DNA from: an uncultured Alphaproteobacteria bacterium | Lineage (GTDB): Bacteria > Pseudomonadota > Alphaproteobacteria > UBA7985 > CAJQQZ01 | Direction: 5' to 3' | Length of the DNA: 46,460 nt | Assembly (NCBI GenBank): GCA_905480575.1 | Contig: CAJQQZ010000033.1 | Span: forward strand, 1 to 46,460 | Notes under the pieces: model-generated | Database searches by the model: none | Told to the model about the DNA's origin: nothing | Seen by the model: only the letters and a program-made list of their open reading frames with translations | Part shown: one piece after another, positions 7,547 to 15,687 of the stretch | Layout of the letters: every line of letters starts with the position of its first letter | Position numbering within the stretch: the stretch's first letter is position 1 | Made by a program: the position numbers and the translations under genes

Positions 7547-8947
7547 TTATTTCAGGAGCTTTCTAACGCTACTGGACACTGGAATGTCGCCTTTTTGTGC
7601 GAAAGTTTCATGGTTGTTTTCGATGAAATCGAGGTCGTATAAATAGTTGACCATGAAGCCTGTCGATTGCTTGAAACCCTTTTTTGACGTGTCTCCGAGC
7701 CAATTGATTTGTTGTAGTCGAGCACCATTACCGAGATGGAAACGGGCCACTGGATCAAGAGGGAGACCTCGCGCATTTTTTTGTTCGGCGAGGTAACTCG
7801 CACACAGACGCGAGAAAGGTGATTGCACGGCATCAACAATCACTTTCTTGTTTTGCCAGCCCTTTCGTTCAAACAAAGAGAGTAGCAATTCTTTGTTGCT
7901 TTCTGCCGGGCCGATTAATCGCTCAAGTAAAGTGAGTGTCTTCTCAGGCAGTTCAATCGGTGCGTCAGTCTTCTTTAGCCAGTTCATAAAACCTGGGATC
8001 GGAGACAAAGTAACAAAAGTGGAAATTCCTGGTAAATCGCGCTTTAGATCCTCAACAACCATTTTGATTAAAAAATTGCCAAAGGAGATGCCGCGCAGGC
8101 CAGCTTGGGTGTTGCTAATCGAGTAAAATACCGCCGTATCGGCTTCTGCTGCATCCATTGTCGGGGCGTTTTCATCCAGCAACGTTTGAACTGATCCAGC
8201 AATTCCCTTGACTAAAGCCACTTCGACAAAGATCAATGGTTCTTCCGGCATTCTAGGGTGGAAGAAAGCATAGCAACGGCGATCTGATTCAAGGCGGTTT
8301 TTCAGATCGGACCAGGATCTGATCTCGTGGACGGCCTCATAGGCAATCAATTTCTCCAACAGTGAAGCTGGCGACGCCCAGTTGATTGGCTCAAGTTGGA
8401 GGAAACCTAAGTCAAACCAACTCGAGAAAAGGAAGGAAAAATCACCGTCCAAAGATTTGAGAGCATCCGAGAATGAATCTTTTGTGTTTAGACGCTCCAG
8501 CAGATCGACGCGCATGTCAACTAGGGCCTTAACGCCCTTTGGAAGGGAGCCAATCAGAGTAAGCAGATCAAATCTTTTGCCGAACAGTTGGGATCGAATT
8601 TTGTTCAGCTCAACAGGACTTATTGATTCTTCTGTGGTGGCGTTTTGGATCGAGGCGTTCACTTTACCCTGATTTGGGCCAAAGTCTGTTGCTAAGCATT
8701 CCAGAAATGACGACCGTTGTTCTGATGTGAGATGATCATAAAGCTCAACTAGGGCAGCGACACGTCCCCGAGCAGCGTACTCACCGCCAGGTGTGTTCAG
8801 GCATGCCGATATGATGTCGCTCAAATCTTCCTTGTTCAGTTTTCCAGCGGCCTCAGGGCCCCTTGGAATGTCGATATCGCTGCTGCCGACGATGCCTTTG
8901 AAACGATTTCTAACGCTGGCAAATGTTCTGTCGAAGAATGAGTTCAT
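7547..8947 (-). CDS. Malonyl-CoA decarboxylase
   Basis: 466 residues, matching the MCD family. It converts malonyl-CoA to acetyl-CoA and CO2 in the cytoplasm. Family signatures visible are HPRMPEEPLIFVEVAL, FYSISNTQAGLRGI with its conserved Ser, SPIPGF, and the C-terminal FHLGNGARLQQINWLGD with His404 in the position of the catalytic histidine of the human enzyme. In rhizobia MCD is paired with malonyl-CoA synthetase (mat operon); no synthetase or transporter is adjacent here, so it may instead adjust malonyl-CoA pools. It converges with the hydrolase gene, 19 bases apart. Confidence 0.92.
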   Translation of the reverse strand: MNSFFDRTFASVRNRFKGIVGSSDIDIPRGPEAAGKLNKEDLSDIISACLNTPGGEYAARGRVAALVELYDHLTSEQRSSFLECLATDFGPNQGKVNASIQNATTEESISPVELNKIRSQLFGKRFDLLTLIGSLPKGVKALVDMRVDLLERLNTKDSFSDALKSLDGDFSFLFSSWFDLGFLQLEPINWASPASLLEKLIAYEAVHEIRSWSDLKNRLESDRRCYAFFHPRMPEEPLIFVEVALVKGIAGSVQTLLDENAPTMDAAEADTAVFYSISNTQAGLRGISFGNFLIKMVVEDLKRDLPGISTFVTLSPIPGFMNWLKKTDAPIELPEKTLTLLERLIGPAESNKELLLSLFERKGWQNKKVIVDAVQSPFSRLCASYLAEQKNARGLPLDPVARFHLGNGARLQQINWLGDTSKKGFKQSTGFMVNYLYDLDFIENNHETFAQKGDIPVSSSVRKLLK

Positions 8948-9041
8948 TTAGTGAGTCCAATTGAGGGGGAGGAGGCAGGAAGATGCCCGCCTGTTACCAG
9001 AAAGAAATAGATAAATTTCGGTAGGAAATCTAGGGGGAACT

Positions 9042-9812
9042 TTAGGCTTCGCTGGTGGTATGTAACGCTGTTGAATTGGAGCGATAGACAAGCAATGGCC
9101 AGTTTGCAATTGACGCGATGTGAGCATAAATCGGGCCCAGCCAACCTCGGTTGCGCCATTCTATGAAAGTGTCGGTTGGCAGGTTGTTGAGTTTGGATTC
9201 ATCTATAACTTTAAAGCCACCGAGCCTCAGTGTTTGTTTGTTAGGAAGGGGGAGCTCTGATGTTTCTTCAATTAACAGACCTTGCTCATCAAGAGTCTTA
9301 GCCATCGCCAAACTTGCTTCCCATTGGCGGTTGTAATCAGTACAAAAAGCCAGAGCTTGATTGAGGAAAGCACTGGGTTCGCCGTCTTCAAATAGCGGGT
9401 CGCCTTGTGATTTAGATAGGCGTTTGGCGGTTGTTTCGATCCCTAGCACCATCTTGTCAGACTTCCCGTCATTGAGCAGCAGGAAAGGGAATCGACGGAC
9501 ATAGGCAGGAATATAAGTATTTCGTTCCCACTGCCCATTCTCGTCAACAAAGAGATTGTTGCCGTTTTTAATACCTGTGATGCAGAGGGGTGAGTAGGGT
9601 GGGTTTTGAGAAAAAACAATGGGATAAGAACGAGCAGCAGAAGTGAATTCCACGGCTGCGAGAGGTAATGAACTTACGGCACCCGCAAAGTCGAAGGAAG
9701 TTGCGTTAACAAGTCTATCTTTAGCATGCGCGGTCACAGATATAGCAATCGGATCCTTGTAAAGAGGAGGTTGCTTACTGGACGAGTTCTGGGTGTCTTC
9801 TGCGTTGCTCAT
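9042..9812 (-). CDS. SapC-family protein
   Basis: 256 residues starting at ATG 9812, which has AAGGAG 7 bases upstream; the longer start at 9830 is rejected. No signal peptide. Typical SapC features are FAGAVSSLPLAAVEF, IVFSQ near the first third, YIPAYVRRFPFLL, GEPSAFLNQALAF and the C-terminal WRNRGWLGPIYAHIASIANW block. The family is named after the Campylobacter S-layer region protein but is widespread in Alphaproteobacteria, often beside TonB receptors or tryptophan halogenases. Neither is present here. Biochemical role unknown. Confidence 0.85.
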   Translation of the reverse strand: MSNAEDTQNSSSKQPPLYKDPIAISVTAHAKDRLVNATSFDFAGAVSSLPLAAVEFTSAARSYPIVFSQNPPYSPLCITGIKNGNNLFVDENGQWERNTYIPAYVRRFPFLLLNDGKSDKMVLGIETTAKRLSKSQGDPLFEDGEPSAFLNQALAFCTDYNRQWEASLAMAKTLDEQGLLIEETSELPLPNKQTLRLGGFKVIDESKLNNLPTDTFIEWRNRGWLGPIYAHIASIANWPLLVYRSNSTALHTTSEA

Positions 9813-9997
9813 GTTCGTTCTCCTTATCAACGAAAGTCGCCGATTTGGCGTAGTTGCTGATAATGGGCTTAGTTAAACTTTAACCTAATTTTCTTCTGCG
9901 TCACCCCCTTATTTGCGATGAAATAGAGCCATCGTTGGCCTTTTATGAGAATGTTCAGGGTAGAGCTGTAGAACCAGACAACACCTTTCGCTCAAAA

Positions 9998-12268
9998 CTA
10001 GTTAAACAGTTGTTGCAGAATGTTGACCGCAGGCGCTTGTTGGTTACCACTGCCCCTTGTGTTTCCTTGTTGAGGTTGGATGATCTGGTTGAGAATATTC
10101 TCAACGCCCTGACCATTTGAGTCGCCGTTTTGGTTGAGCCCTTGTAGCACCTTATTAACATCGCCGACATTCACGCCTGAGGGCAAATTCTTTTCAATCA
10201 GGTTGTTTAGTTGCTGATTCTCGCCGGAAGTGATTGTTTGAATGACTGAGCCTACCTGCTCTTCAACGTTTCCGCTCAGAAGTTTATCAACTGACAGTCC
10301 TTTTGGCAGGAGATCTTCCGGAACCAGACCTTTCGGCAATAAAGCCAAAAACTGTTGTGGGTTCTTCAAAGCATAAGCAGCAATGGCTTCTAGATCTGGA
10401 CGGATGTCGATGTTGGTCCACGGACCTTGCACTATAAGAGGTATGGTTAGCCCTTTGTCGCTTTGAACGTCGGTGTCCCAGCTGCTCCCGACTTTAGGAT
10501 AGAGTCGGTATTGCAGGCTTTGCCCGGAAAGATTGACACGGCCTTCTCCGGTCATAGCCAAGAAAGGACCGTAAAGAACGAGATCTTGGTTGGTGACCTG
10601 ACCTTGATTAACAGATCCTGTGCCTGTGAACTCGGTAAATTTGGTGTAATGCTCTTCCCCCTTGAAGACCTGAATGTTGCCAGCTTGCAGGCTTCTCAAA
10701 CTGCGTTGAATATCAATTCCTCGATAACTGCCGTCTCTTAATTGAAATCCAAGAGATCCTTGAAGGTTCTGAATGAAGGCTCTTTGCGATACCCCCCAAG
10801 AGAGCAGTTTTACTTGTGCATTGCCAACAGCAGAGAGCCGGTCAAGGTTCATAGCAGTTTGAAGAATGGGAGACGCCTGTATACCTTGCAGTTGCAGATC
10901 GCTTGACCAAGAAAGCTCACCAGGATTTCGGGCATTGAGAACAACATAGCCAGTACCAGCACCACCATAGAGAGCTGCACGATTGAGTTGAACTTGAGCG
11001 CGTCTGTTATCCAGTGACAAAGTCAGGTCACTGGCTCCGAGCTTGTAACCTAGTGCGGTTATACCTTCAGAAGTTAAACGAAGTTGACCGTTGAGGTTGC
11101 CGAGCCCGGACAAATCCAGTGGAGCATTACTCCATTCGATTGCGGTTGAACCGCCGCTACTTTGAGAAGATTGATAGCCGTCACTGGATTGGCCGGATGA
11201 GCCAAGATAGGGGGATAGATCAATGTAACCAAGGCTTAGCGCAGCATTGATGCTCGGAACCTCGTTGGCCGTATTTAGCGCGAGTTGACCGCCCCCCGAA
11301 ATTTGGTCCATTGAGAATTGAACGTCGGTGGCGTTGATTCGACTCCCTGCCACGGAGAATTGACCTGATAAGGATGTTTTCTGAAAGAGCTGGCTGTTGT
11401 TACTGATGGCTTGACCATTCACGACTTGGGCGAGACTATTGAGGGAAGGTGTAGATAGAGAGAAGAATGAGTTTAACTTAACAGTCTTCCCAATTTGAGC
11501 GGTCCCGTCAATTTGAACGGCAGCTAGATCAGACGTCAGAGAAAGTTTCGTTGCGACGGCCTGATTATCCAAGAAGCTTTCCAGGTTCCCAACGGTTGTA
11601 TTGAACTCAATATGCTGACCCTTCCAAGTCGTGTCTCCTTCAATGGTAGCGGGTCCATTGAGCTGAGAAAGGATTAGCCTGGTGTTGGTCTCGGTAAAGG
11701 CTTCTTCGAGGCCAGTGCCGTGATTCTTGAAACTCAAAGAACCGTTGACGAGTGAGAGGTCACCAAAAACGAGTTTTTCAATTGTAAAGAAACTGCCTAG
11801 CCCTTGGTCTTGTTGGTCCTCACTCGCATCAACAACGACAACACCCCGGTTTTTCTCTTCTGTGCCTAGGTCAATCTCGATCGGCCTCAAATCCCAATTG
11901 ACCTCTCCAGAACGGGCGATTTCCAAATTGATACTTGGGCGTTGGAGAACCAATCGATCAATAACGAGTTCGCGGCTGAAGAGGGGGGCGAGCTCTAACT
12001 CAAAATCCAACCGCTCCAATGAAACAAGATGGTTGCTGTTGCCCCACTCTGTATTGCCGAGTTTGACTGAATCCACACTCAGGCGGGGGTTAGGGAAAAG
12101 CTGCAGCCGCATCGGCCCTTTCATCGAGAGCGTTCGACCGGTGTTTTGGTAAACGACGTCCGCTATGTAAGGCTTTAGATTATCGAGCGGCACAAAAGGT
12201 AAGAAGAACACAAGGGCGACCGCCAAACAAATCACTGCCAAAAACACTAGAATCAGAAATCTAAACAC
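9998..12268 (-). CDS. AsmA-family protein
   Basis: 756 residues. One N-terminal membrane helix (about 2-25) is followed by the AsmA start signature (PLDNLKPYIADVV, GRTLSMKGPMRLQLFPNPRLSVDSVKLGN). The long repetitive beta-strand body is consistent with the RBG/AsmA bridge fold, and the last 100 residues are Gln/Asn/Gly-rich. AsmA-like proteins span the periplasm from the inner membrane and are linked to phospholipid transport to the outer membrane. The gene stands alone, divergent from the GTPase operon across a 324-base gap. Confidence 0.88.
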   Translation of the reverse strand: MFRFLILVFLAVICLAVALVFFLPFVPLDNLKPYIADVVYQNTGRTLSMKGPMRLQLFPNPRLSVDSVKLGNTEWGNSNHLVSLERLDFELELAPLFSRELVIDRLVLQRPSINLEIARSGEVNWDLRPIEIDLGTEEKNRGVVVVDASEDQQDQGLGSFFTIEKLVFGDLSLVNGSLSFKNHGTGLEEAFTETNTRLILSQLNGPATIEGDTTWKGQHIEFNTTVGNLESFLDNQAVATKLSLTSDLAAVQIDGTAQIGKTVKLNSFFSLSTPSLNSLAQVVNGQAISNNSQLFQKTSLSGQFSVAGSRINATDVQFSMDQISGGGQLALNTANEVPSINAALSLGYIDLSPYLGSSGQSSDGYQSSQSSGGSTAIEWSNAPLDLSGLGNLNGQLRLTSEGITALGYKLGASDLTLSLDNRRAQVQLNRAALYGGAGTGYVVLNARNPGELSWSSDLQLQGIQASPILQTAMNLDRLSAVGNAQVKLLSWGVSQRAFIQNLQGSLGFQLRDGSYRGIDIQRSLRSLQAGNIQVFKGEEHYTKFTEFTGTGSVNQGQVTNQDLVLYGPFLAMTGEGRVNLSGQSLQYRLYPKVGSSWDTDVQSDKGLTIPLIVQGPWTNIDIRPDLEAIAAYALKNPQQFLALLPKGLVPEDLLPKGLSVDKLLSGNVEEQVGSVIQTITSGENQQLNNLIEKNLPSGVNVGDVNKVLQGLNQNGDSNGQGVENILNQIIQPQQGNTRGSGNQQAPAVNILQQLFN

Positions 12269-12592
12269 TGTCTTTCTTTCTCCGTAATAGAGATGCTTTC
12301 AACAAGCATTGAAGCTGAAATTGTTTTTTGCAAATTGCAACATTATCGCAAATTTCGCAAACTTCTCTTAGTTTGGGGTATCAATCAGGCTTTTTGGTGG
12401 TTCTGAAACAGTAAGTTAACCTATCAATTGCAGGGAAGATATTAGCTAGTTCTTGAGTCGATGATGATCAATCAGGATTCATTAAGAGTCGTCTACAAAT
12501 TTCATTGAATCTTTGACACACGCGGTACGGTTATTGCATCGTTGAAATGTTTTAGAAATTCAGACTATTTTAACGGGCTACAAGGTTTTCAA
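12269..12592. other. Divergent intergenic region between asmA-like gene and GTPase operon
   Basis: 324 bases without a supportable gene. It is AT-rich and must carry promoters in both directions. Two copies of a GCAAATT element lie at 12330-12336 and 12348-12354, each followed by a GCAA, 18 bases apart, about 60-80 bases before the asmA-like start. A TTGACA hexamer lies at 12513-12518, about 75 bases before the coiled-coil gene, but I see no convincing -10 at normal spacing. No RNA gene or terminator was recognised. Confidence 0.4.
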
Positions 12593-13066
12593 ATGGCCGA
12601 AACAAAAAAAGAAGCACAAGCAGCGACAAAACAATCCTCACAGGAAACTGAAGGTCAGAGCCTTTTGCAGATCCGCGAGTTGCTTTTCGGGGAACAACAA
12701 AGGCAACATGAGCAAGGTTTTGACAAGCTGAACCAATCACTTAGCGAGCTAGAAGGGCGTCTTTCTGCCGCCAAGTCAGAGTTAGAGACTGCGCTCAAGC
12801 AAGCAAGCGAGATGGCTAGTCGCGACCTCAGTCAGGTCGAGAAAAGAGCGGAAACGTCTCTTGCCGCCCAGCAAAAATCCATGATGAGTATGCATGAGTC
12901 TCTGGACCGTGACACAGCGGGTTTAAGGGAAGATCATAATCAGGCTGTGGATAGTATCGCAGAGCAATTGTCTTTGATCAGAGATCAGCTTGAAAATGAG
13001 CAACAGAAGCGACGTCATTTGGCGAATGCTCTGAAAGCTTTAGCGGAGGGGTTGGTAGACGACTGA
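12593..13066 (+). CDS. Cytoplasmic coiled-coil protein, first gene of GTPase operon
   Basis: 157 residues from ATG 12593, with AAGG 8 bases upstream; the earlier in-frame start at 12542 lacks a site. There is no signal peptide or membrane segment. After a Gln/Ser/Thr-rich tail comes a short motif IRELLFGEQ (about 27-35), then an almost continuous predicted coiled coil (about 40-150) rich in Glu, Gln, Lys, Leu and Ala. From memory this resembles an uncharacterised family that begins with a LFG motif followed by F-x-x-L-x-x-x-L-x-x-L-E. The IRELLFG motif recurs as LRELILG near the start of the next protein. It lies 30 bases upstream of that gene, so co-transcription is likely. Function unknown; scaffold or effector of the GTPase is inference. 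Confidence 0.75.
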   Translation: MAETKKEAQAATKQSSQETEGQSLLQIRELLFGEQQRQHEQGFDKLNQSLSELEGRLSAAKSELETALKQASEMASRDLSQVEKRAETSLAAQQKSMMSMHESLDRDTAGLREDHNQAVDSIAEQLSLIRDQLENEQQKRRHLANALKALAEGLVDD

Positions 13067-13096
13067 ATTTGATCGCTGATCAGCGAAAGTCAATCT

Positions 13097-15172
13097 ATGG
13101 CAACTCAACCAACAAACCTTAGTCCTGTAGAAGAGCTCCGGGAACTGATTCTCGGGCGCGAGCGTTTGGATATCCAAACGTTGAAAGATCGATTAGGACA
13201 AGTTGAAAGTAAGTTCTCTTCCCCAGAAGCCTTTGAACACGAAGTCTCTCAGGTATTCTCAGGGGCTTTGAAGGCAGCGTCTGGCGCAGAGCGTCAGCGG
13301 TTGGTGACTATTCTTTCTGGCTTATTGTCTAGTTCTGTTCGTCAAGAAATTAAGCTAGCACAGCCCGAAATTTTGGATGCACTCTATCCAGCCGCGTCGC
13401 AATTGGTTGCAGAGGGTATCAGAGCTTCGTTTAGAGATCTCAAGAAGTCGATAGAAAAACAAATAGCAGCAAGACTGTCGATTTTTCAGGCTCTTAAAGT
13501 TAAGGCCAAAGCCATGATGACTGGCAGGTCAGAGGCCGAGATTTGGCTGGAAGTCAACCCGCCTTTTGATATCGAACAAGCCTTAGTCATTCATAAACAA
13601 TCTGGATTGTTGATCGCTAGTTATCAAAACCAATCAGACGATGAGCTTGAGGGCGGTGGAGACACCACTCACGACCCTGATTTAGTCAGCGCGATGTTGA
13701 CTGCCATCATGGGGTTTGCCAAGGACGCTATGTCAGAAGACAGCACTGGTGAACTGACGTCACTTGAGTTTGCAGATGGCGTGTTGCTTATCCAATCTTC
13801 TTCTTCGGTCATTCTGGCGTTAAAGGTAAAAGGCCACCCGTCCGAGGAATTCCGTGATTGCTTCAGTACAGAATTTCATTCTTTTGTGCGGAGTTGGAGC
13901 GGTAGCCTAGCGACATTTGACGGTGAATTGGAAAAGGAAGAAGAGACAGAGATCAACGTTGGCTTGGAAGCACTTATTGATCGGTTAGAAACAAACGTTG
14001 AACGACCTGCAGCGAGATCTGAAAAGAAGAGCAGGGGAACAATGCGATTTGTCCTCTTGGCCTTCTTGTTTGTTATGGTCGTTGTCGGCGCATTTTACAT
14101 CATACTCGATTGGTGGCGCGACCGTATCGTTGATCAGGCTCAAGAAACGATTTATTCCACTGCTTCTGTCACGGGGTATCCCCTAACCGCTAGTTACGAC
14201 GACGAATTTAATCTTATTCGCGTTATCGGTATTGTACCAACACGTTTTGTCGCCGAAGAATTACGCGAAAATCTCCGCCGGAGTTTAGGGGGGAGAGAAG
14301 TTAGCTTTAATCTGCGTGTCTTACACGATGAATTGGTTGCTCAAACGGCAAGAGAGCAAACAGCTCTCATGGTGACCAACAGCCGCGGCGTTAAGAAGTT
14401 GGAGACCGCCATTTCGCTGCTAAGACGAGAAATCCAAAAATTTGACGCTGAATTGGCTGATGGCCGATTTGAAGACGGTCTACGCAAAGGATTTGCTGAA
14501 GATTTGGCCACAATGGGTAATCGTATCGGTCAGATGGAACGTTTCATTGCAGAAGCCGACGGATTGAGAATTCCAGCGGTTGGGCCGGTACAAGTCGAGC
14601 CTGACGAGGAAACGATACCGGATCCGTTCACGGAAACAGTTTCGGTTGATAGTCTCAGTCTAGAAGAAATAAATCATCAGCTCCTCAATGCTGAGGAAGC
14701 GTCGTGCCGTGATCTTTTGACAGAGTTTGTCCAAGCCGGGCTAGACAATGCGTTTGTGCAAGCAGCTCTCAATACTACCGGGGATCAGTTCTCCTTGAGT
14801 CCGCTTGATTTTGAAGGGTTAGCGCGATGCTCCACTTTTGAGTTTGATCGTCAAGGACAGCTTTACGACGAAGCAAAAGCAAAGAAGATTATCGATGCAC
14901 TTGCGGGTAAAGCCTGGGGAGAGCTGGGTGAAAGAACCCTAGAAATCAGAGCCTACGTTCAGCTCTATCGTGAAGAGACGGAAAATCGACATTTTGCAGA
15001 ACGTATAGCAGGTGACATTCAAAAGCGCCTCCTCGCCAAGGGCATTCCAGCAGAATGGGTGAAAATCACTCCTATAATTGCTGATCAACAGCGTGTGGGG
15101 AACGGAAGTTCTTGGAGAACGTCAGATTTCGTATATTTTGGATTGATGGATAAAAACCAAGAATCTGAATAG
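13097..15172 (+). CDS. Membrane protein with Roadblock-like cytoplasmic region and OmpA-like periplasmic domain
   Basis: 691 residues. Residues 14-20 carry LRELILG. Residues about 157-248 read like a Roadblock/LC7 domain: ALVIHKQSGLLIASY, then DPDLVSAMLTAIMGFAKDA, a strand pair with GVLLIQSS, and ILALKVKG. One transmembrane helix lies at about 317-338. The periplasmic part has a BON-like stretch (about 347-410), a coiled coil (about 430-485) and an OmpA-like end (about 582-685: FEFDRQGQLYDEAKAKKI, LEIRAYVQ, ERIAGDIQKRLLAKGI), lacking some canonical peptidoglycan-binding residues. It sits 2 bases before a small GTPase. Roadblock proteins act as GTPase regulators (MglB with MglA), so a membrane regulator or receptor for the GTPase is the natural inference. 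Domain calls are by eye. Confidence 0.8.
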   Translation: MATQPTNLSPVEELRELILGRERLDIQTLKDRLGQVESKFSSPEAFEHEVSQVFSGALKAASGAERQRLVTILSGLLSSSVRQEIKLAQPEILDALYPAASQLVAEGIRASFRDLKKSIEKQIAARLSIFQALKVKAKAMMTGRSEAEIWLEVNPPFDIEQALVIHKQSGLLIASYQNQSDDELEGGGDTTHDPDLVSAMLTAIMGFAKDAMSEDSTGELTSLEFADGVLLIQSSSSVILALKVKGHPSEEFRDCFSTEFHSFVRSWSGSLATFDGELEKEEETEINVGLEALIDRLETNVERPAARSEKKSRGTMRFVLLAFLFVMVVVGAFYIILDWWRDRIVDQAQETIYSTASVTGYPLTASYDDEFNLIRVIGIVPTRFVAEELRENLRRSLGGREVSFNLRVLHDELVAQTAREQTALMVTNSRGVKKLETAISLLRREIQKFDAELADGRFEDGLRKGFAEDLATMGNRIGQMERFIAEADGLRIPAVGPVQVEPDEETIPDPFTETVSVDSLSLEEINHQLLNAEEASCRDLLTEFVQAGLDNAFVQAALNTTGDQFSLSPLDFEGLARCSTFEFDRQGQLYDEAKAKKIIDALAGKAWGELGERTLEIRAYVQLYREETENRHFAERIAGDIQKRLLAKGIPAEWVKITPIIADQQRVGNGSSWRTSDFVYFGLMDKNQESE

Positions 15173-15174
15173 CT

Positions 15175-15687
15175 TTGTCCAAAGCAAAAAAAATCTGTGT
15201 GCTCGGTGAATTTGCAGTCGGTAAGACTTCGTTAACCCGTCGCTATGTCCTAAACTCTTTCTCACCTGATTATCAAGCAACGCTTGGCGTGAGCCTCTAC
15301 AAGGCAACTGCAAACCTCCAACGGGGAGAAGAAGTTGCTTTAGTACTGTGGGATGTTGAGGGCGGAGAATATAGAGCCTCTGCACTCGACCGTTATGTTC
15401 CAGGCGCGAGTGGTGCTTTTTTGGTGAGCGATGTAACAAGGCCCAAGTCTGTCGAGGCTTTGTCCTTTTTTGCTGAACGGTTTCAAAGCCTCTCACCTGG
15501 TTGCCCGATGGTGTTTGCTGCGAACAAAGTGGATTTAGCACACCAAGAGGAGACGGTTAATCTAGCTCGAGATATCGCAAAAACGTTTGATGCATCGCTG
15601 ATGGAAACCAGTGCCGCTGACGGTACTGCGGTACCCGAAGCATTCTCAAGTCTCGCTAATGAAATTTACTTGAGAGCTGAAGGATGA
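15175..15687 (+). CDS. Rab/Ras-like small GTPase
   Basis: 170 residues, a single G domain. G1 is GEFAVGKTS (11-19), the switch I Thr lies in QATLGVS, G3 is WDVEGGE (D60 to E65), G4 is NKVD (117-120) and G5 is TSA (145-147). The Ras Gln61 position is Gly64 and the Gly12 position is Phe13, so intrinsic GTP hydrolysis should differ from Ras. There is no C-terminal prenylation Cys. The start is TTG at 15175, only 2 bases after the upstream stop, and G1 follows within 10 residues, so no other start fits. The stop overlaps the kinase start (ATGA). It is most like the bacterial Rab-type GTPases carrying GxFxVGKTSL; a role as a switch between the membrane protein and the kinase is inferred. Confidence 0.88.
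   Translation: MSKAKKICVLGEFAVGKTSLTRRYVLNSFSPDYQATLGVSLYKATANLQRGEEVALVLWDVEGGEYRASALDRYVPGASGAFLVSDVTRPKSVEALSFFAERFQSLSPGCPMVFAANKVDLAHQEETVNLARDIAKTFDASLMETSAADGTAVPEAFSSLANEIYLRAEG

Noticed and set aside
11727-12152. 141-residue plus-strand open frame opposite the asmA-like gene
   Set aside because: Ser/Arg-rich shadow composition inside a well-supported AsmA-family gene.
12513-12540. TTGACA hexamer before the coiled-coil gene as a full promoter
   Set aside because: No acceptable -10 at 16-18 bases; only the isolated -35-like hexamer is visible.
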